Shown here one piece after another: positions 1 to 12,100 of a DNA stretch of 64,000 bases. A program made the position numbers and the translations under genes. The DNA comes from CAIYUC01 sp963682005 (GTDB lineage Bacteria; Bacteroidota; Bacteroidia; Bacteroidales; FEN-979). Positions within the stretch are counted from its first letter, which is position 1. Each line of letters starts with the position of its first letter. Below the pieces are notes generated by a model. It saw only the letters and a program-made list of their open reading frames with translations. It ran no database searches and was not told where the DNA came from. The stretch lies in assembly GCA_963682005.1 (NCBI GenBank), contig OY820914.1:3038001-3102000 (forward strand), written 5' to 3'.

Positions 1-1245
1 ATCATGTCCGGCGATAAGATCATCAAGATCGAAGGGGAGAATGTAGCGGGGAAAAAAATCACGAACCAATTCGTTTTCGACAGGCTGAGAGGGAAAAAGG
101 GAACGAAAGTTACGGTCTCGATATTCAGGAAGGGGAAGAAAGACCTGATCGACTATACAATTGTAAGAGATAAGATCCCAATCAACAGCATCGATGCTTC
201 GTATATGATCATGCCGGAAACCGGGTATATCAACCTGAACCGTTTTTCGGCCACTACCATGCAGGAGTTCCATGAATCGGTAAAAAAACTGAAAGAGAAG
301 GGGGTGAAAAACCTGATCCTGGATCTCCGGAACAATTCCGGTGGTTATCTCCAGACAGCCATTGAACTTTCGGATGAGTTCCTCCCGGAAGGCAAGCTTA
401 TCGTATATACCGAAGGGTTGAGAAGCCCCAGGGAGGATTATTATTCGACTGAGAAAGGAGCCCTGTCAACCGGCAAAGTAGTCATCATGATCAACGAAAA
501 CTCAGCCTCGGCGAGTGAAATTGTTTCCGGTGCCGTACAGGATTGGGACCGGGGGATCATTCTCGGCAGGAGATCATTTGGAAAAGGACTTGTGCAGCGC
601 CCGTTCACTTTGCCCGACAGTTCACAGGTCAGGCTGACCACAGCCCGGTATCATACCCCATCAGGCAGATGCATCCAGATGTCTTACGCGGAAGGTGTAG
701 ATAAATACTACGAAGCATTCCGGAACAGGTTCAAGCATGGGGAAGCAGTGAGTTCCGATAGTATTAAATTCCCTGATTCGTTAAAATATTATACTTCCAA
801 GAAGCGCGTTGTCTATGGAGGAGGAGGGATCATGCCGGATGTTTTTATTCCCCTTGACACTACTGAATTTTCTGATTATTTCCTCGATCTGAGACGGAAA
901 AATGCGATCAATCTTTTTGTAAGCGATTTTGTAGATAACAACAGGGCTTCACTCCAGGGCAAATACCCGGATTTTAAAACCTATGATCAGAATTTCACGG
1001 AAGATGATGATTTTATGAAATCGTTCCTTGAATCAGCTGAGAAAACAGGGGTAAAGAAAGATGAAAAGGGATATGCTGCCTGCGAAAAGTTGCTGAAAAA
1101 TCAGCTCAAGGCGCTGATCGCGCAGAAACTTTGGGATATCAATGCATTCTATGAAGTGATCAACCAGCATGACGATGAAGTATTAAAAGCACTGGATGTC
1201 ATGAAGGATGATGCGCTGTTCAGAAAATTGAAGATCCAGTATTAA
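1..1245 (+). CDS. C-terminal processing peptidase, S41 family (5' end outside window)
   Basis: The frame is open from base 1, so the N-terminus lies upstream. Visible parts are the end of a PDZ domain (GDKIIKIEGENV), then the S41 protease core. Counting from the first Met in the window (base 4), the conserved NENSASASEI block supplies the nucleophile Ser169 and SFGKG supplies the general base Lys194, 25 residues apart as in Prc/CtpA. LDLRNNSGGYL is the usual strand before the active site. The C-terminal third is a Bacteroidota-type extension without a motif I recognise. Family members are periplasmic serine proteases that cut protein C-termini. The glycosyltransferase gene starts 13 nt downstream, so cotranscription is likely. 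Confidence 0.93.
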   Translation: MMSGDKIIKIEGENVAGKKITNQFVFDRLRGKKGTKVTVSIFRKGKKDLIDYTIVRDKIPINSIDASYMIMPETGYINLNRFSATTMQEFHESVKKLKEKGVKNLILDLRNNSGGYLQTAIELSDEFLPEGKLIVYTEGLRSPREDYYSTEKGALSTGKVVIMINENSASASEIVSGAVQDWDRGIILGRRSFGKGLVQRPFTLPDSSQVRLTTARYHTPSGRCIQMSYAEGVDKYYEAFRNRFKHGEAVSSDSIKFPDSLKYYTSKKRVVYGGGGIMPDVFIPLDTTEFSDYFLDLRRKNAINLFVSDFVDNNRASLQGKYPDFKTYDQNFTEDDDFMKSFLESAEKTGVKKDEKGYAACEKLLKNQLKALIAQKLWDINAFYEVINQHDDEVLKALDVMKDDALFRKLKIQY

Positions 1246-1258
1246 CGGCCAGGGACCG

Positions 1259-2467
1259 ATGTTATACATTGCCCTTCCTGTGCTGAATGAGAAGGAGCAC
1301 CTTCCCCGGCTGATTTCGTGCATAGAAAATCAGGATTTTCGTGATTTCAGGGTTTTCGTTTGTATAAACCAGCCGGATGAATGGTGGAATGACCCTTTGC
1401 GCAGGGAGATCTGCGAAAATAATCTAGAAACCATTGCGATCCTTGAAAAGATCAATGCATTTGATCTGACCATCATTGATAAATGTTCGCCGGGGAAAGG
1501 GTGGACGGGCAAGAAACATGGCGTCGGATGGGCGCGGAAATCCGTTATGGATGAAATAAATAAAGCGGCCGGGAATGATGATATAATCCTTTCCCTTGAT
1601 GCTGATACCACATTCAATAATAATTACTTTTCCTCGGTTGCATCGAATTTTCAAAAAAATCCATCAGCTGTTGCATTGGCCGTCCCCTATTTTCACAATC
1701 TCGTTGATGATCCGGAGGCCAGCAGGGCCATCCTCCGGTATGAGATCTACATGAGGCACTATTCCGTAAATCTCTGGAGGATCGGTAGTCCATATACCTT
1801 TTCGGCCCTTGGCTCAGCTATGGCTTGTCCTGTATGGGCTTACAGGGCAGTCGGCGGGATGACACCCAAACTGAGCGGCGAAGATTTCTATTTTCTTCAG
1901 AAGCTTAGGAAATATGGGAAAATGCTGTTATGGAATGAAGAGAAAGTTTATCCGAAAGCCCGGTTTTCAGACAGGGTTTATTTTGGTACCGGTCCTGCAA
2001 TGATCAAAGGCAATGCCGGCGATTGGTCAAGCTATCCGGTCTATTCATGGCGTTTTTTTGACGAGATTGAAGAAACCTACCAGCTTTTCCCTGAATTTTA
2101 TGAGAAAACAAATACGACCAGGGTCACCCGTTTTCTGTCTGAACTGCTGAATGAAGAAGATCCGTTTCAGCCGTTGCGCGAAAATTTTCGCAACGTGAGC
2201 CAGTTTGTGAGGGCATGTCATGAGAAATTTGACGGGCTAAGGGTCCTTCAGTACCTGAAATCCAGAAGTAAGGAAGAACCTGAAAAAGATGAGGAGAGCC
2301 TTGCAGGATTCTTCAGTAAATTTTATCCGGGACCTGAATTATCAGAAATCCAATCATGTCTCGATTCCCTCGATTTTAAAAATACACGACTTGATTCCCT
2401 GGAAAGGATAAGAATGTTCCTTGTGAAGAAGGAAAAGAATTACCAGGTCAACTCAGTACTGTCCTGA
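1259..2467 (+). CDS. Family 2 glycosyltransferase
   Basis: This 402-residue protein starts with the GT2 signature MLYIALPVLNEKEHLPRLI (nucleotide-sugar binding) and has LSLDADTTFNNNY near residue 120, the DxD-type metal/nucleotide motif. SGEDFYFLQKL near residue 210 fits the GT-A acceptor-side ED motif. No membrane segment is evident, so it is probably a cytosolic or peripheral sugar transferase; donor and acceptor cannot be told. The C-terminal 100 residues are charged and unassigned. The ATG is 13 nt after the S41 peptidase stop. Its 3' end overlaps the convergent sucC gene by 20 bp with no terminator between them. Confidence 0.85.
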   Translation: MLYIALPVLNEKEHLPRLISCIENQDFRDFRVFVCINQPDEWWNDPLRREICENNLETIAILEKINAFDLTIIDKCSPGKGWTGKKHGVGWARKSVMDEINKAAGNDDIILSLDADTTFNNNYFSSVASNFQKNPSAVALAVPYFHNLVDDPEASRAILRYEIYMRHYSVNLWRIGSPYTFSALGSAMACPVWAYRAVGGMTPKLSGEDFYFLQKLRKYGKMLLWNEEKVYPKARFSDRVYFGTGPAMIKGNAGDWSSYPVYSWRFFDEIEETYQLFPEFYEKTNTTRVTRFLSELLNEEDPFQPLRENFRNVSQFVRACHEKFDGLRVLQYLKSRSKEEPEKDEESLAGFFSKFYPGPELSEIQSCLDSLDFKNTRLDSLERIRMFLVKKEKNYQVNSVLS

Positions 2468-3638
2468 CCCGGTCAGCTGCTTCCTGCAAGGTGATGGCGG
2501 ATAATACACGCAACCCCGACTCATCGATGATGTGTTTGCCTTCTTCGGCGTTTGTTCCCTGTAGTCTGACTATGATCGGAACATTGATCTCGCCAATGTT
2601 TTTGTATGCATCCACGACTCCCTGGGCAACCCGGTCGCAGCGGACAATTCCCCCGAAAATATTGACCAGGATCGCTTTTACATTTGGATCTTTCAGGATA
2701 ATCCGGAAGCCTTCCTCCACCCGTTTTGCATTAGCTGATCCGCCAACATCAAGGAAATTTGCAGGATCGCCACCGGAAAGCTTTATGATATCCATGGTTG
2801 CCATGGCAAGTCCGGCCCCATTTACCATACAGCCTACGTTCCCGGTCAGCTTCACATAATTCAGGTCATTGCGGGTTGCTTCGACCTCAATGGGATCTTC
2901 TTCATCAAAATCACGCATGGCAGAAATATCCGGATGACGAAAAAGGGCATTGTTATCAATGATAACTTTCGCATCAGCCGCCAGGATCTTGTTGTCGGAG
3001 GTCTTGAAAACCGGATTGATCTCGATGAGGGAGGCGTCTGTTCCATCATAGGCTGCAAAGATCCCGTTCACGAACTTCACCATGTTTTTATTGGCCTCAC
3101 CCGATAATCCAAGGTTGAACGCCACTTTCCGGGCCTGGAAGGGCTGAAGCCCTACCTTGGGCTCGATTTCTTCGGTAAAGATCTGTTCCGGGGTTTCCTC
3201 GGCCACTTTTTCGATATCCATTCCACCGCGGGGAGAATACATCAGGATGGTATGTCCTTTCTGGCGGTTCAGCAGCAGGCTTATGTAGATCTCCGAGGGC
3301 TCTGAAGGACCCGGGTAGAAGATATTCTGTTCAACCAGCACCTTTCTCACCTTTTTTCCTTTGGCCCCGGTTTGAGGTGTGATCAGCGTCATTCCAATGA
3401 TCTGGCTTGCATACTGACGGACTTCATCGATTGTCTTTGCAACCTTGACGCCACCGGCTTTTCCTCTTCCACCTGCATGAACCTGGGCTTTGATCACCCA
3501 TTTATCTGTTCCGGTGCTATTCTGGATCACTTCGGCCGCTTTGACTGCCTCTTCTTCGCTGTTTGCGAGTATGCCTTCAGGAATTGCTACTCCGAACTGC
3601 TTCAGGATAGCTTTGCTTTGATATTCGTGTAGATTCAT
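2448..3638 (-). CDS. sucC: Succinyl-CoA synthetase (ADP-forming) subunit beta
   Basis: The 396-residue product is the normal SucC length. It begins MNLHEYQSKAILKQFGV, the standard N-terminus of this ATP-grasp subunit. Other family blocks are KAQVHAGGRGKAGGVK (ATP-grasp), EINPVF (metal site), GNVGCMVNGAGLAMATMD and NIFGGIVRCD near the C-terminus (phosphate/CoA-ligase part). It forms the TCA-cycle enzyme succinyl-CoA + ADP + Pi = succinate + CoA + ATP with SucD. No sucD is adjacent here, which is common in Bacteroidota. The gene has its own strong-looking promoter and is monocistronic in this window. Confidence 0.97.
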   Translation of the reverse strand: MNLHEYQSKAILKQFGVAIPEGILANSEEEAVKAAEVIQNSTGTDKWVIKAQVHAGGRGKAGGVKVAKTIDEVRQYASQIIGMTLITPQTGAKGKKVRKVLVEQNIFYPGPSEPSEIYISLLLNRQKGHTILMYSPRGGMDIEKVAEETPEQIFTEEIEPKVGLQPFQARKVAFNLGLSGEANKNMVKFVNGIFAAYDGTDASLIEINPVFKTSDNKILAADAKVIIDNNALFRHPDISAMRDFDEEDPIEVEATRNDLNYVKLTGNVGCMVNGAGLAMATMDIIKLSGGDPANFLDVGGSANAKRVEEGFRIILKDPNVKAILVNIFGGIVRCDRVAQGVVDAYKNIGEINVPIIVRLQGTNAEEGKHIIDESGLRVLSAITLQEAADRVRTVLS

Positions 3639-3660
3639 GCAACACTTATTTTTGGGAAAT

Positions 3661-3691
3661 CAAAATTATTACATTATTAACGATTAACAAA
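3661..3691 (-). promoter_or_regulatory. sucC promoter (Bacteroidota -33/-7)
   Basis: Reading the minus strand, TTTG (3691-3688), a 19-nt spacer and TAATTTTG (3668-3661) match the TTTG/TAnnTTTG consensus for the Bacteroidota primary sigma factor. The start codon at 3638 is about 22 nt downstream of the -7 box, giving a short leader. Confidence 0.7.
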
Positions 3692-3718
3692 ATCAATCAA
3701 TATGCATGAGACAGAACA

Positions 3719-5341
3719 TTACCCGATCCTGACCACTTTTATGAGCCGGGAAAGCGCTCCTGACGTGACTTTAACCAAATATGTACCTTTTGGAATATTT
3801 AATCCGTTCCAGTCATAAACTGCATCGCCAAGGTGGTTGGCAACCTCTTCCAGAAGCAAAATCCGGCGACCGGTCAGATCCAGCAGTTCAATCTTCAGCG
3901 GACCCTCGTGTTTTAATTCAACGCGTATCCTGAGATCATCCCTGAACGGATTCGGCCCTGCATTAATGATCAATTCATCCCTGTTATCAAGTATAGGCAC
4001 TGATGTCATCCAGTCAAGGGGAACACGGCTGCTTCTCACCGAATCGTGCTGGAACATTCTCCATTCAGGCCCTGTTCCGGAACCAAGTGTGAATGCATAG
4101 CCTCGCCCGTAATCATTTTCAATGTTCGGGTAATCCGTAAACCCGCCAACTACAAATCCATCCAGTTGTCCATCCTGGTCGAAGTCGCCAATGACAGGGG
4201 CATGGTCAATATCCAGGGTGTCGCCATAATCCGCTGCCAGGTCGAGCCGCCAGATCTCTGTACCATTTGTTCCCCTTAGAGCGATCATCTTTCCTTCGGA
4301 AGTGCCGAAAACCAGGTCCAGGTATCCATCTCCATCGATGTCGGAAAGGGCAGGACCCCTGAAACATGAGGCATAATCCGGGATATTGTAATTCCAGATC
4401 TGTGTCCCTGTATCTGAAATGGCTTTCATCTTGTACCATCCTGCGGCGAGGATCTCGTATTTTTCATCGTTGTTGATGTCGGCCATTATCGTAGGTCCTC
4501 CGACATAGCAATACGCCCCCATATCGAACGACCATTTATCGGAGCCGTCTTCAGCATTAAGAACATAAACATGATTGTCATAACACCCGATGGCTAATTC
4601 CGGTTTATCATCCCCGTCGATATCTCCGAAGGAAGCTCCATGATAGATCAGGTCCGTGGGGGAGAGATTTTCCCAGATCTGAGTCCGGGTGTCTCCCCGG
4701 AAGGCCCTTATCCAGTTGTTGTTGCTGTAACCCCAGCTTGCGACAACAAAATCAAGCTGGCCATCCCCGTTAACATCAAGGATGGTCGGCGATGTCTGTA
4801 TTGAAGCATCCGTATCGATCATCTTCTCCCAGTTGATCGTCCCATCTTCACCATTCAGGCAGATCACTGCTCCGTTGAATTCACCGTGGAGGATCTCCGG
4901 CTTTCCATCATTATCCACGTCACCAATAGTAGGAGGGGAATCAGTCCCGCCGGTTGGCGTTTGCCATTTGACCCCACCTGTCATCCCATCAAGGCAATAG
5001 GTGATGGGTACACAGGAACTGCCGAAAACAACCTCCGGTTTGCCGTCAAGATCCACATCGTAAATAACAGGAGCCGCATCATTACAGCTTCCTGTGCTGA
5101 AGAACCAGAGAAGACTGCCATTTTCTGCATTCAGGGCATAGATCTTACCATCGTTCATGTAAGTGCCGAAAACGATCTCCGGTTTCCCGTCATCGTCGAT
5201 GTCGCCCATGGCTGCCTGTCCGAAAGCCGGTGCATTCATATCAAAATGCCATTTGATCTGCGGGACCTGACCCTTCACCTGAATCATGTATAACAGGAGG
5301 ATCGATGTAAGGATAACCTGAACGTAATTTCTTTTAATCAT
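3719..5341 (-). CDS. Secreted FG-GAP/VCBS repeat protein with T9SS sorting domain
   Basis: The start chosen is the ATG at 5341 (MIKRNYVQVILTSILLLYM), which gives a signal peptide ending near VKGQ. An earlier in-frame start at 5458 would run over the divergent ABC gene. The 540-residue mature region carries repeated FG-GAP/VCBS blades, with calcium-loop motifs such as GDIDDDGKPEIVFG, DVDLDGKPEVVFG, DVDNDGKPEILHG and DINNDEKYEILAAG. This predicts a beta-propeller on the cell surface. The last 80 residues (INAGPNPFRDDL ... GTYLVKVTSG) are a type A C-terminal sorting domain for the type IX secretion system. Ligand unknown. Confidence 0.9.
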   Translation of the reverse strand: MIKRNYVQVILTSILLLYMIQVKGQVPQIKWHFDMNAPAFGQAAMGDIDDDGKPEIVFGTYMNDGKIYALNAENGSLLWFFSTGSCNDAAPVIYDVDLDGKPEVVFGSSCVPITYCLDGMTGGVKWQTPTGGTDSPPTIGDVDNDGKPEILHGEFNGAVICLNGEDGTINWEKMIDTDASIQTSPTILDVNGDGQLDFVVASWGYSNNNWIRAFRGDTRTQIWENLSPTDLIYHGASFGDIDGDDKPELAIGCYDNHVYVLNAEDGSDKWSFDMGAYCYVGGPTIMADINNDEKYEILAAGWYKMKAISDTGTQIWNYNIPDYASCFRGPALSDIDGDGYLDLVFGTSEGKMIALRGTNGTEIWRLDLAADYGDTLDIDHAPVIGDFDQDGQLDGFVVGGFTDYPNIENDYGRGYAFTLGSGTGPEWRMFQHDSVRSSRVPLDWMTSVPILDNRDELIINAGPNPFRDDLRIRVELKHEGPLKIELLDLTGRRILLLEEVANHLGDAVYDWNGLNIPKGTYLVKVTSGALSRLIKVVRIG

Positions 5342-5407
5342 GACAGTTAAATTTACGGCAAGGTAAAAAAAATACAATTCCCATACAAGAAAATGAAACA
5401 CAAATGC

Positions 5408-5415
5408 TACCTTTG
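5408..5415 (+). promoter_or_regulatory. -7 box upstream of the LolD-type ATPase
   Basis: TACCTTTG matches TAnnTTTG and lies 19 nt before the ATG at 5435, implying a very short 5' leader. No clear -33 TTTG is seen. Confidence 0.5.
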
Positions 5416-5434
5416 CGCGCGGAAAACCTGAATA

Positions 5435-6088
5435 ATGATCACAGCAAAGGGTATACACAAATCATTCGGACACCTTGAAGTTTTAAAAGGGATAAGCCTT
5501 GAACTGACCAAAGGTGAGATCATATCCATTGTCGGGGCTTCAGGTGCCGGGAAATCAACGCTGCTTCATATTCTCGGTACACTTGACCGTCCGAATGCCG
5601 GAACGGTAGAATTCAACGGGACCCTGATAACCAGCTATTCGGAAAAGAAACTATCCGAGTTCAGGAACAGGCATATCGGGTTTGTTTTCCAATTTCATCA
5701 CCTGCTTCCCGAGTTCACAGCCCTTGAAAACATCTGTATTCCCGCATTTATTGCAAAAAGGAATAGAAGGGATGCCGAATATAAAGCGATGGAACTCCTG
5801 GAGTTTCTAAACCTCAAGGACCGGTCGCATCACAAACCATCGGAACTTTCCGGAGGAGAACAACAACGCGTGGCGGTTGCCAGGGCGCTCATCAATGAAC
5901 CGGATGTGATCCTTGCTGATGAACCGTCAGGAAACCTTGATTCGGTTTCCGCTGTCGAACTTCACAACCTTTTCTTCAGGTTGAGGGATACCTTCAATCA
6001 GACCTATGTAATTGTCACCCATAATACAGAACTCGCTGACATGGCAGACAGGAAACTGACGATAAAGGACGGCATCATTCATCAGTAA
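5435..6088 (+). CDS. lolD: LolD-type ABC transporter ATP-binding protein
   Basis: The 217-residue product is a single nucleotide-binding domain. It has Walker A GASGAGKST near residue 35, Q-loop FVFQFHHLLPEF, signature LSGGEQQRV near residue 139, Walker B VILADEP and H-loop VIVTHN. The MITAKGIHKSFG start and FQFHHLLPEFTALENI are typical of LolD, the ATPase that with LolC/E extracts lipoproteins from the inner membrane. The related MacB/FtsE group is the alternative. No permease gene is adjacent, so the exact transporter is inferred from sequence only. It is divergent from the FG-GAP gene. Confidence 0.85.
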   Translation: MITAKGIHKSFGHLEVLKGISLELTKGEIISIVGASGAGKSTLLHILGTLDRPNAGTVEFNGTLITSYSEKKLSEFRNRHIGFVFQFHHLLPEFTALENICIPAFIAKRNRRDAEYKAMELLEFLNLKDRSHHKPSELSGGEQQRVAVARALINEPDVILADEPSGNLDSVSAVELHNLFFRLRDTFNQTYVIVTHNTELADMADRKLTIKDGIIHQ

Positions 6089-6163
6089 TCTGGTAAAATT
6101 AATTTCAGTTTTTTACGTTACCTATCAACGATAACCACGAATTTGACACGAACTACCCTACGC

Positions 6164-9100
6164 ATGAAGGTCCGAATCAGAAGGCAAAAAAAATCCATCC
6201 CCAGGCTTTCTATTTTGTTATTTCTACTGATATCGCTCATTGGTGTTGGATCATACATCACCTATTCACGTTTTTCCCCTGTCGGCACATCATCATCATT
6301 TTCAATTGTTAATGAAGCAGAAAGTCCTGATACAACCGGTGGTCAGAAAAAACCGCAGGGGGATTCAATTTACAGGTCCATCCTAAAAAATGCCGATGAT
6401 CTGTTCAATAAAAGGAAATATGAGGAAGCGCTTCCGGAATATGAAAAAGCGCTGAAGCTTAAGCCGGCTGATGCATCAGTTAAAGATCGCATTGCGAAGA
6501 TGAAGACCCTGATCCCTCAAGAGAAAAAGAACAATGAGGATTTTCTGAAGGCAATGACTTCCGGAGACAATTATTTCAAGGTGAAGGATTACCTGAATGC
6601 GAAAGCATCATTCCAGGTTGCAATTGACCTGAAGCCGGATGACCAGCCGGCAAAGGATAAACTGAAAACAACCATGGATCAGCTCCGGTCTCAGAAAGCA
6701 ACAAACATCCTGTATGATGTCGCGATTGCGAGTGCAGAAAAGCTATTCATGGCGAAAGAATATGAGAAAGCACGGATCGAATACGAAAAAGCCAGCAAGG
6801 TGCTGCCATCTGATCAGTATGCCAAAGACAGGATCAATGAGTGCATCAAGATCATGATCGATCAGAAGACCAGGGATGAAACGTATGCCAAATCCATTGC
6901 TGACGCTGATATATTCTATGCCGCAAAAAATTACCAGGGAGCCCTGCTTGAATACCAGAATGCTTCTTCCATCAAACCTGAAGAGATCTATCCAAAGGAC
7001 AGGATCAAAGAACTGACACTTCTTTTAAAGTCACAGAAGGAAAAGGATGATGCCTATAATAAGTCGATTGCAGCAGCAGATAAGCTTTTCAAGGAAACGT
7101 CCTTTGTAAATGCACGAACCGAATACCAGAATGCCAGTACAATCAAACCTGAGCAGCTCTATCCGAAGAACAGGATCAAAGAGATTGATGAGATCCTGGC
7201 AAACAGGAAGAAAACTGAAGCCGAGTATCAGCGGCTGATCAGCCTGGCCGACAGCTTTTATATCGATAAAGGCTTCATTATGGCCAAGGCAAATTATCAG
7301 CAGGCCCTGGCTGTGAAACCCGGTGAATCCTACCCCAAGGAGATGATCGCCAAGGTCGACCTGGCCATATCCGGACAGGAAGCCAATGCACAGGCCATTG
7401 AGGAGGCCTATAAAGCGGCCATTGCAAGCGGGGATAAATCATTTGCAGAGAAATCCTACGAAAAAGCGCGGACGGAGTACCAGAACGCTTCATCCGTCAA
7501 GCCTTCAGAGCAATATCCAAAGAATAAAATTGCAGAAATAGCATCCATTCTTGAAGCTGCCGCGAAATTAAAGGCCATGGAAGAAAAGTATGCATCGACC
7601 ATTGCGGATGCTGATAAATTATTGGCGGATAAATCTTACGATCCTGCACGGAAACTATACCAGGAAGCGTCAGGACTGAAGCCGGCTGAGGAATATCCCA
7701 AGGGAAAGATCGCAGAGATCAATAAGATCCTTGGAGACCAGGCGAAACAGAAGGAACTGGAGCAACAATATGTAACACTCATAGCGGAGGCGGATAAACT
7801 GTTCTCCCAAAAGTCTTATGAACAGTCAAAATCTCAATATTCGCAGGCATTGCAGATGAAACCCGGAGAACAGTATCCGAAGGATAAGATCACCGAGATC
7901 GATAAGATCCTTGGTGATGTTGCCGCCCTGAAAGCATTGGATGAAAAGTACCAGGGGATCATCGCTAATGCCGATAAACTCCTTGCAGCAAAGACTTATG
8001 ACCAGGCCCGGACAGAATACTCCAATGCTTTGACGGTGAAACCTGAGGCACAGTATCCCAAGGACAAGATCGCTGAAATTGATAATGCCATCGGCGCTCT
8101 TGCTGCACAAAAAGCGAAGGATGACCAGTATAAAGCAAGTATAGAAAAAGCCGACAAGCTGTTTGCCGACAAATCCTATGATCCTGCAAAAGCAGAATAC
8201 CAGGCTGCTTCAGCAATCAAACCCGCTGAACAATATCCGAAACAAAAGATTGCGGAAATAGATAATGTTCTGGCGGATCTTGCCCGGCAGAAATCCATGG
8301 AGGATCAATATAACACTGCGATTGCAAGTGGGGATAAATTGCTCGGCGAAAAAACTTATGATGCAGCGAAAATCCAGTATCAGACCGCTTCTTCACTGAA
8401 GCCGGCTGAGAAATACCCAAAAGGCAAGATCGCAGAAATCGACCTGGCGCTGGCAGAAATCGCGAAGCTGAAATCCCTGAATGACCAGTATGACGCCTTG
8501 ATCAGGGATGCCGATAAACTCCTTGCAGCCAAAACATATGAGCAGGCGAGGACAAAGTATTCGGATGCCGGGAGTCTCAAGCCTGCCGAGCAATACCCGA
8601 AAGACAAGATCAGCGAGATCAACAGGATACTCGGAGACATGGCCGCACAGAAGGCCCTGGAAGATAAATACCAGGGCATTATTGCCAATGCTGATAAGTT
8701 GCTTGCTGCGAAGACCTATGACCAGGCCCGGACGGAATATTCAAACGCATCGGTTGTGAAACCTGATGCCCAGTATCCCAAGGACAAGATCGCGGAAATC
8801 GACAAAGCCCTAGCTGCCATTGCTGATCAGAAGACGAAAGATGACCAGTACAAGACAAGCATCGAAAAGGCGGATAAATTGCTGGCCGATAAATCATATG
8901 ATCCTGCAAAAACAGAATACCAGTCAGCCCTGGCAATCAAACCGGCAGAGCAATATCCAAAACAAAAGATCGCTGAGATCGATAAAACCCTGGCTGACCT
9001 GGCAAAGCTAAAAGCGCTGGATGACCAGTATTCATCGACCATTGCAAGTGGTGACAAACTTCTGGGCGAGAAATCCTATGAAGCGGCCAAAACACAATAC

Positions 9101-12100
9101 CAGTCCGCTTCAACATTGAAACCGGCTGAAAAATATCCGAGAGATAAAATTGCTGAAATTGATCTCGCACTGGCGAACCTGGCAAAGCAGAAAGCGCTCG
9201 AAGACCAGTACCAGGCGATCATAAAGGATGCCGACAAACTGCTTGCAGCCAAAACGTATGAGCAGGCGAGGACAAAATATACCGATGCCGGGAATCTGAA
9301 GCCTTCCGAGCAATACCCGAAGGACAAGATCAGTGAGATCAACAAGATCATGGGAGACATGGCAGCACAGAAAGCCCTGGAGGACAAATACCAGGGCATT
9401 ATTGCCAATGCTGATAAGTTGCTTGCTGCAAAGACCTATGACCAGGCACGGACTGAGTATTCCAATGCTTCGGCCGTGAAGCCTGATGCCCAGTATCCCA
9501 AAGACAAGATCGCGGAGATTGATAAGGCGCTTGCCGCCATTGCTGATCAGAAGGCGAAAGATGACCAGTATAAGACAAGCATTGAAAAGGCAGACAAATT
9601 GCTGGCCGATAAATCGTATGATCCTGCAAAGGCGGAATACCAGGCAGCCTCGGCAATCAAACCGTCAGAACAGTATCCGAAACAAAAGATCGCCGAGATC
9701 GACAAGGCCCTTGCTGATCTTGCAAAGCTGAAAGCACTGGATGACCAATACTCAACAGCCATTGCAAGTGGCGATAAACTCCTGGGCGAGAAATCCTATG
9801 ATGCGGCCAAAGTGCAATACCAGTCAGCATCTTCATTGAAGCCAAACGAGAAATATCCGAAAGATAAAATTGCTGAAATTGATCTTGCACTGGCAGACCT
9901 GGCAAAGCAGAAAGCGCTCGAAGACCAGTACCAGGCGATCATAAAGGATGCCGACAAACTGCTTGCAGTCAAAACATATGAGCAGGCGAGGACAAAATAT
10001 ACCGATGCCGGGAATCTGAAGCCTGGTGAGCAATACCCAAAAGACAAGATCAGCGAGATCAACAAGATCCTGGGCGATATTGCGGCCCAGAAAGCGCTGG
10101 ATGAAAAATACCAGGGAATCATCACGAATGCTGACAAGCTTCTTTCAGCGAAGACTTATGACCAGGCAAGGACTGAATATTCCAATGCTTCCGCCGTGAA
10201 ACCTGATGCCCAGTATCCCAAAGACAAGATCGCGGAGATCGATAAGATTCTTGCTGCGATTGCTGCACAAAAGGCGAAAGATGACCAGTACAAGGCAGGC
10301 ATCGGCAAAGCAGATAAATTGCTGGCCGATAAATCTTATGAACCGGCGAAAACTGAATACCAGGCTGCCTCATTGATTAAACCGGACGAGGAATATCCCA
10401 GGCAGAAGATCGCTGAAATAGATTTGGCCCTGGCAGCGATCGCGAAGCAAAAAGCCCTTGATGACCAGTACGCCTCTGTGATTGCCGGGGCAGACAAACT
10501 CCTTGGCGAAAAGTCATATGATGCAGCCAGGAACCAATACCAGTCGGCGTTATTGCTTAAGCCGGCAGAGAAATATCCAACGGATAAGATAGCCGAGATC
10601 GATCTTGCACTCGCCGGGATTGCTAAACAGAAAGCACTTGATGATCAGTATAAAGCATCCATTGATAAAGCTGATAAATTGTTGTCTGATAAATCCTATG
10701 AGCTCGCCAAAGCAGAATTTGGAAATGCCTTGAAACTGAAGCCGAATGAACAATATCCGAAGGATAAGATTTCAGGGATTGATAAAACGGTTGCTGAAAA
10801 CCAGAAGCTGAAAGCGCTGGATGACCAGTACCAGGGTGTGGTCACGGAGGCTGACAGGTTACTGGTGGCGAAAACCTATGATCTGGCAAAAGCTAAATAT
10901 AAAGAAGCTGGCGCACTTAAACCTTCCGAACAGTATCCCAAAGATAAAATTGCTGAAATCGATACTATCATTGCAAATATCGCGCATCAGAAAGAGGTGG
11001 ATGACAAATACAGGTCATCCATTGCAAAGGCTGACCAGCTGATGCTTTCGAAATCGCTCGAACAGGCAAAAACCGAATATCTTGCGGCAGGGCTATTGAA
11101 ACCTGACGAACAATATCCGAAGACGAAGATCGCAGAGATCGATAAGATCTTTGCCGACCGAAAAACCCTCGATGACCAATATGCTGCATCCATTGCCAAA
11201 GCGGATAAATTGCTGGCGGATAAAACCCTGGACCTTGCCAAAGCAGAATATCAGAATGCAGGAAGGCTTAAGCCTGCAGAGCAATACCCGAAGGACAAGA
11301 TCGCCGAGATCGATAAGACCATCACTGAATTGGCACGGCAGAAATCAATCGATGATCAGTATAAATCAAGCCTTGCCCGGGCAGACAAGCTTTTTACCGA
11401 CAAATCCTACGAACAGGCCAGGACGGAGTTCACGAATGCCGGGACAATCAAACCAACGGAGCAATATCCGAAGGATAAGATTGCGGAGATCGAAACCATC
11501 CTGGCTGAATTAAAAGCTAAGGAAGAAGCCTACAAAGCTGCAGTTACCAAAGCCGATCAGTTCCTGTTGAAAAAATCTTACGATGAGGCAAAAGGTGAAT
11601 ATCAGAATGCACTTGCGATCAAGCCGAATGCGCAATACCCGGCCGACAAGATCGCTGAAATAAACAAAACCCTTTCCGAACTGGTGGGAAAGAAGAAACT
11701 CTTCGACGACCTGGTCCTTAAAGGCGATAATTTTATGGGTCAAAAGGATTTTTACAAGGCAAAGGACCAGTTCCAGCAGGCATTGACCTTTTTTCCTGAG
11801 GATACATATGCAAAACAGCGCCTGGGCAGGGCTTCTTCATCCATCGACAGCATCTACCGTGCGAATAAGGGGTTGTTTGACAAATCTGTTGCAGATGGCG
11901 ACAAGTTTTACAATACCTTCATTTTCGATAAAGCCATAGATTCCTATTCGGAAGCACTAACGTACCTGCCGATGGAAGCCTATCCCAAGGAGATGATCAA
12001 TAAGATTAAGAAGATCATTTCCGAGAACGCAATCGTGGATGTTCTGAAGACGAGCATTGTGATTCCGACAGGCGAGGAGAAACAGTTTCCATTCACCCCG

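Noticed and set aside
7278..11743. Many minus-strand and frame-shifted reading frames of 60-110 codons
   Set aside because: They repeat with the 180-bp period of the giant repeat gene and are its shadows.
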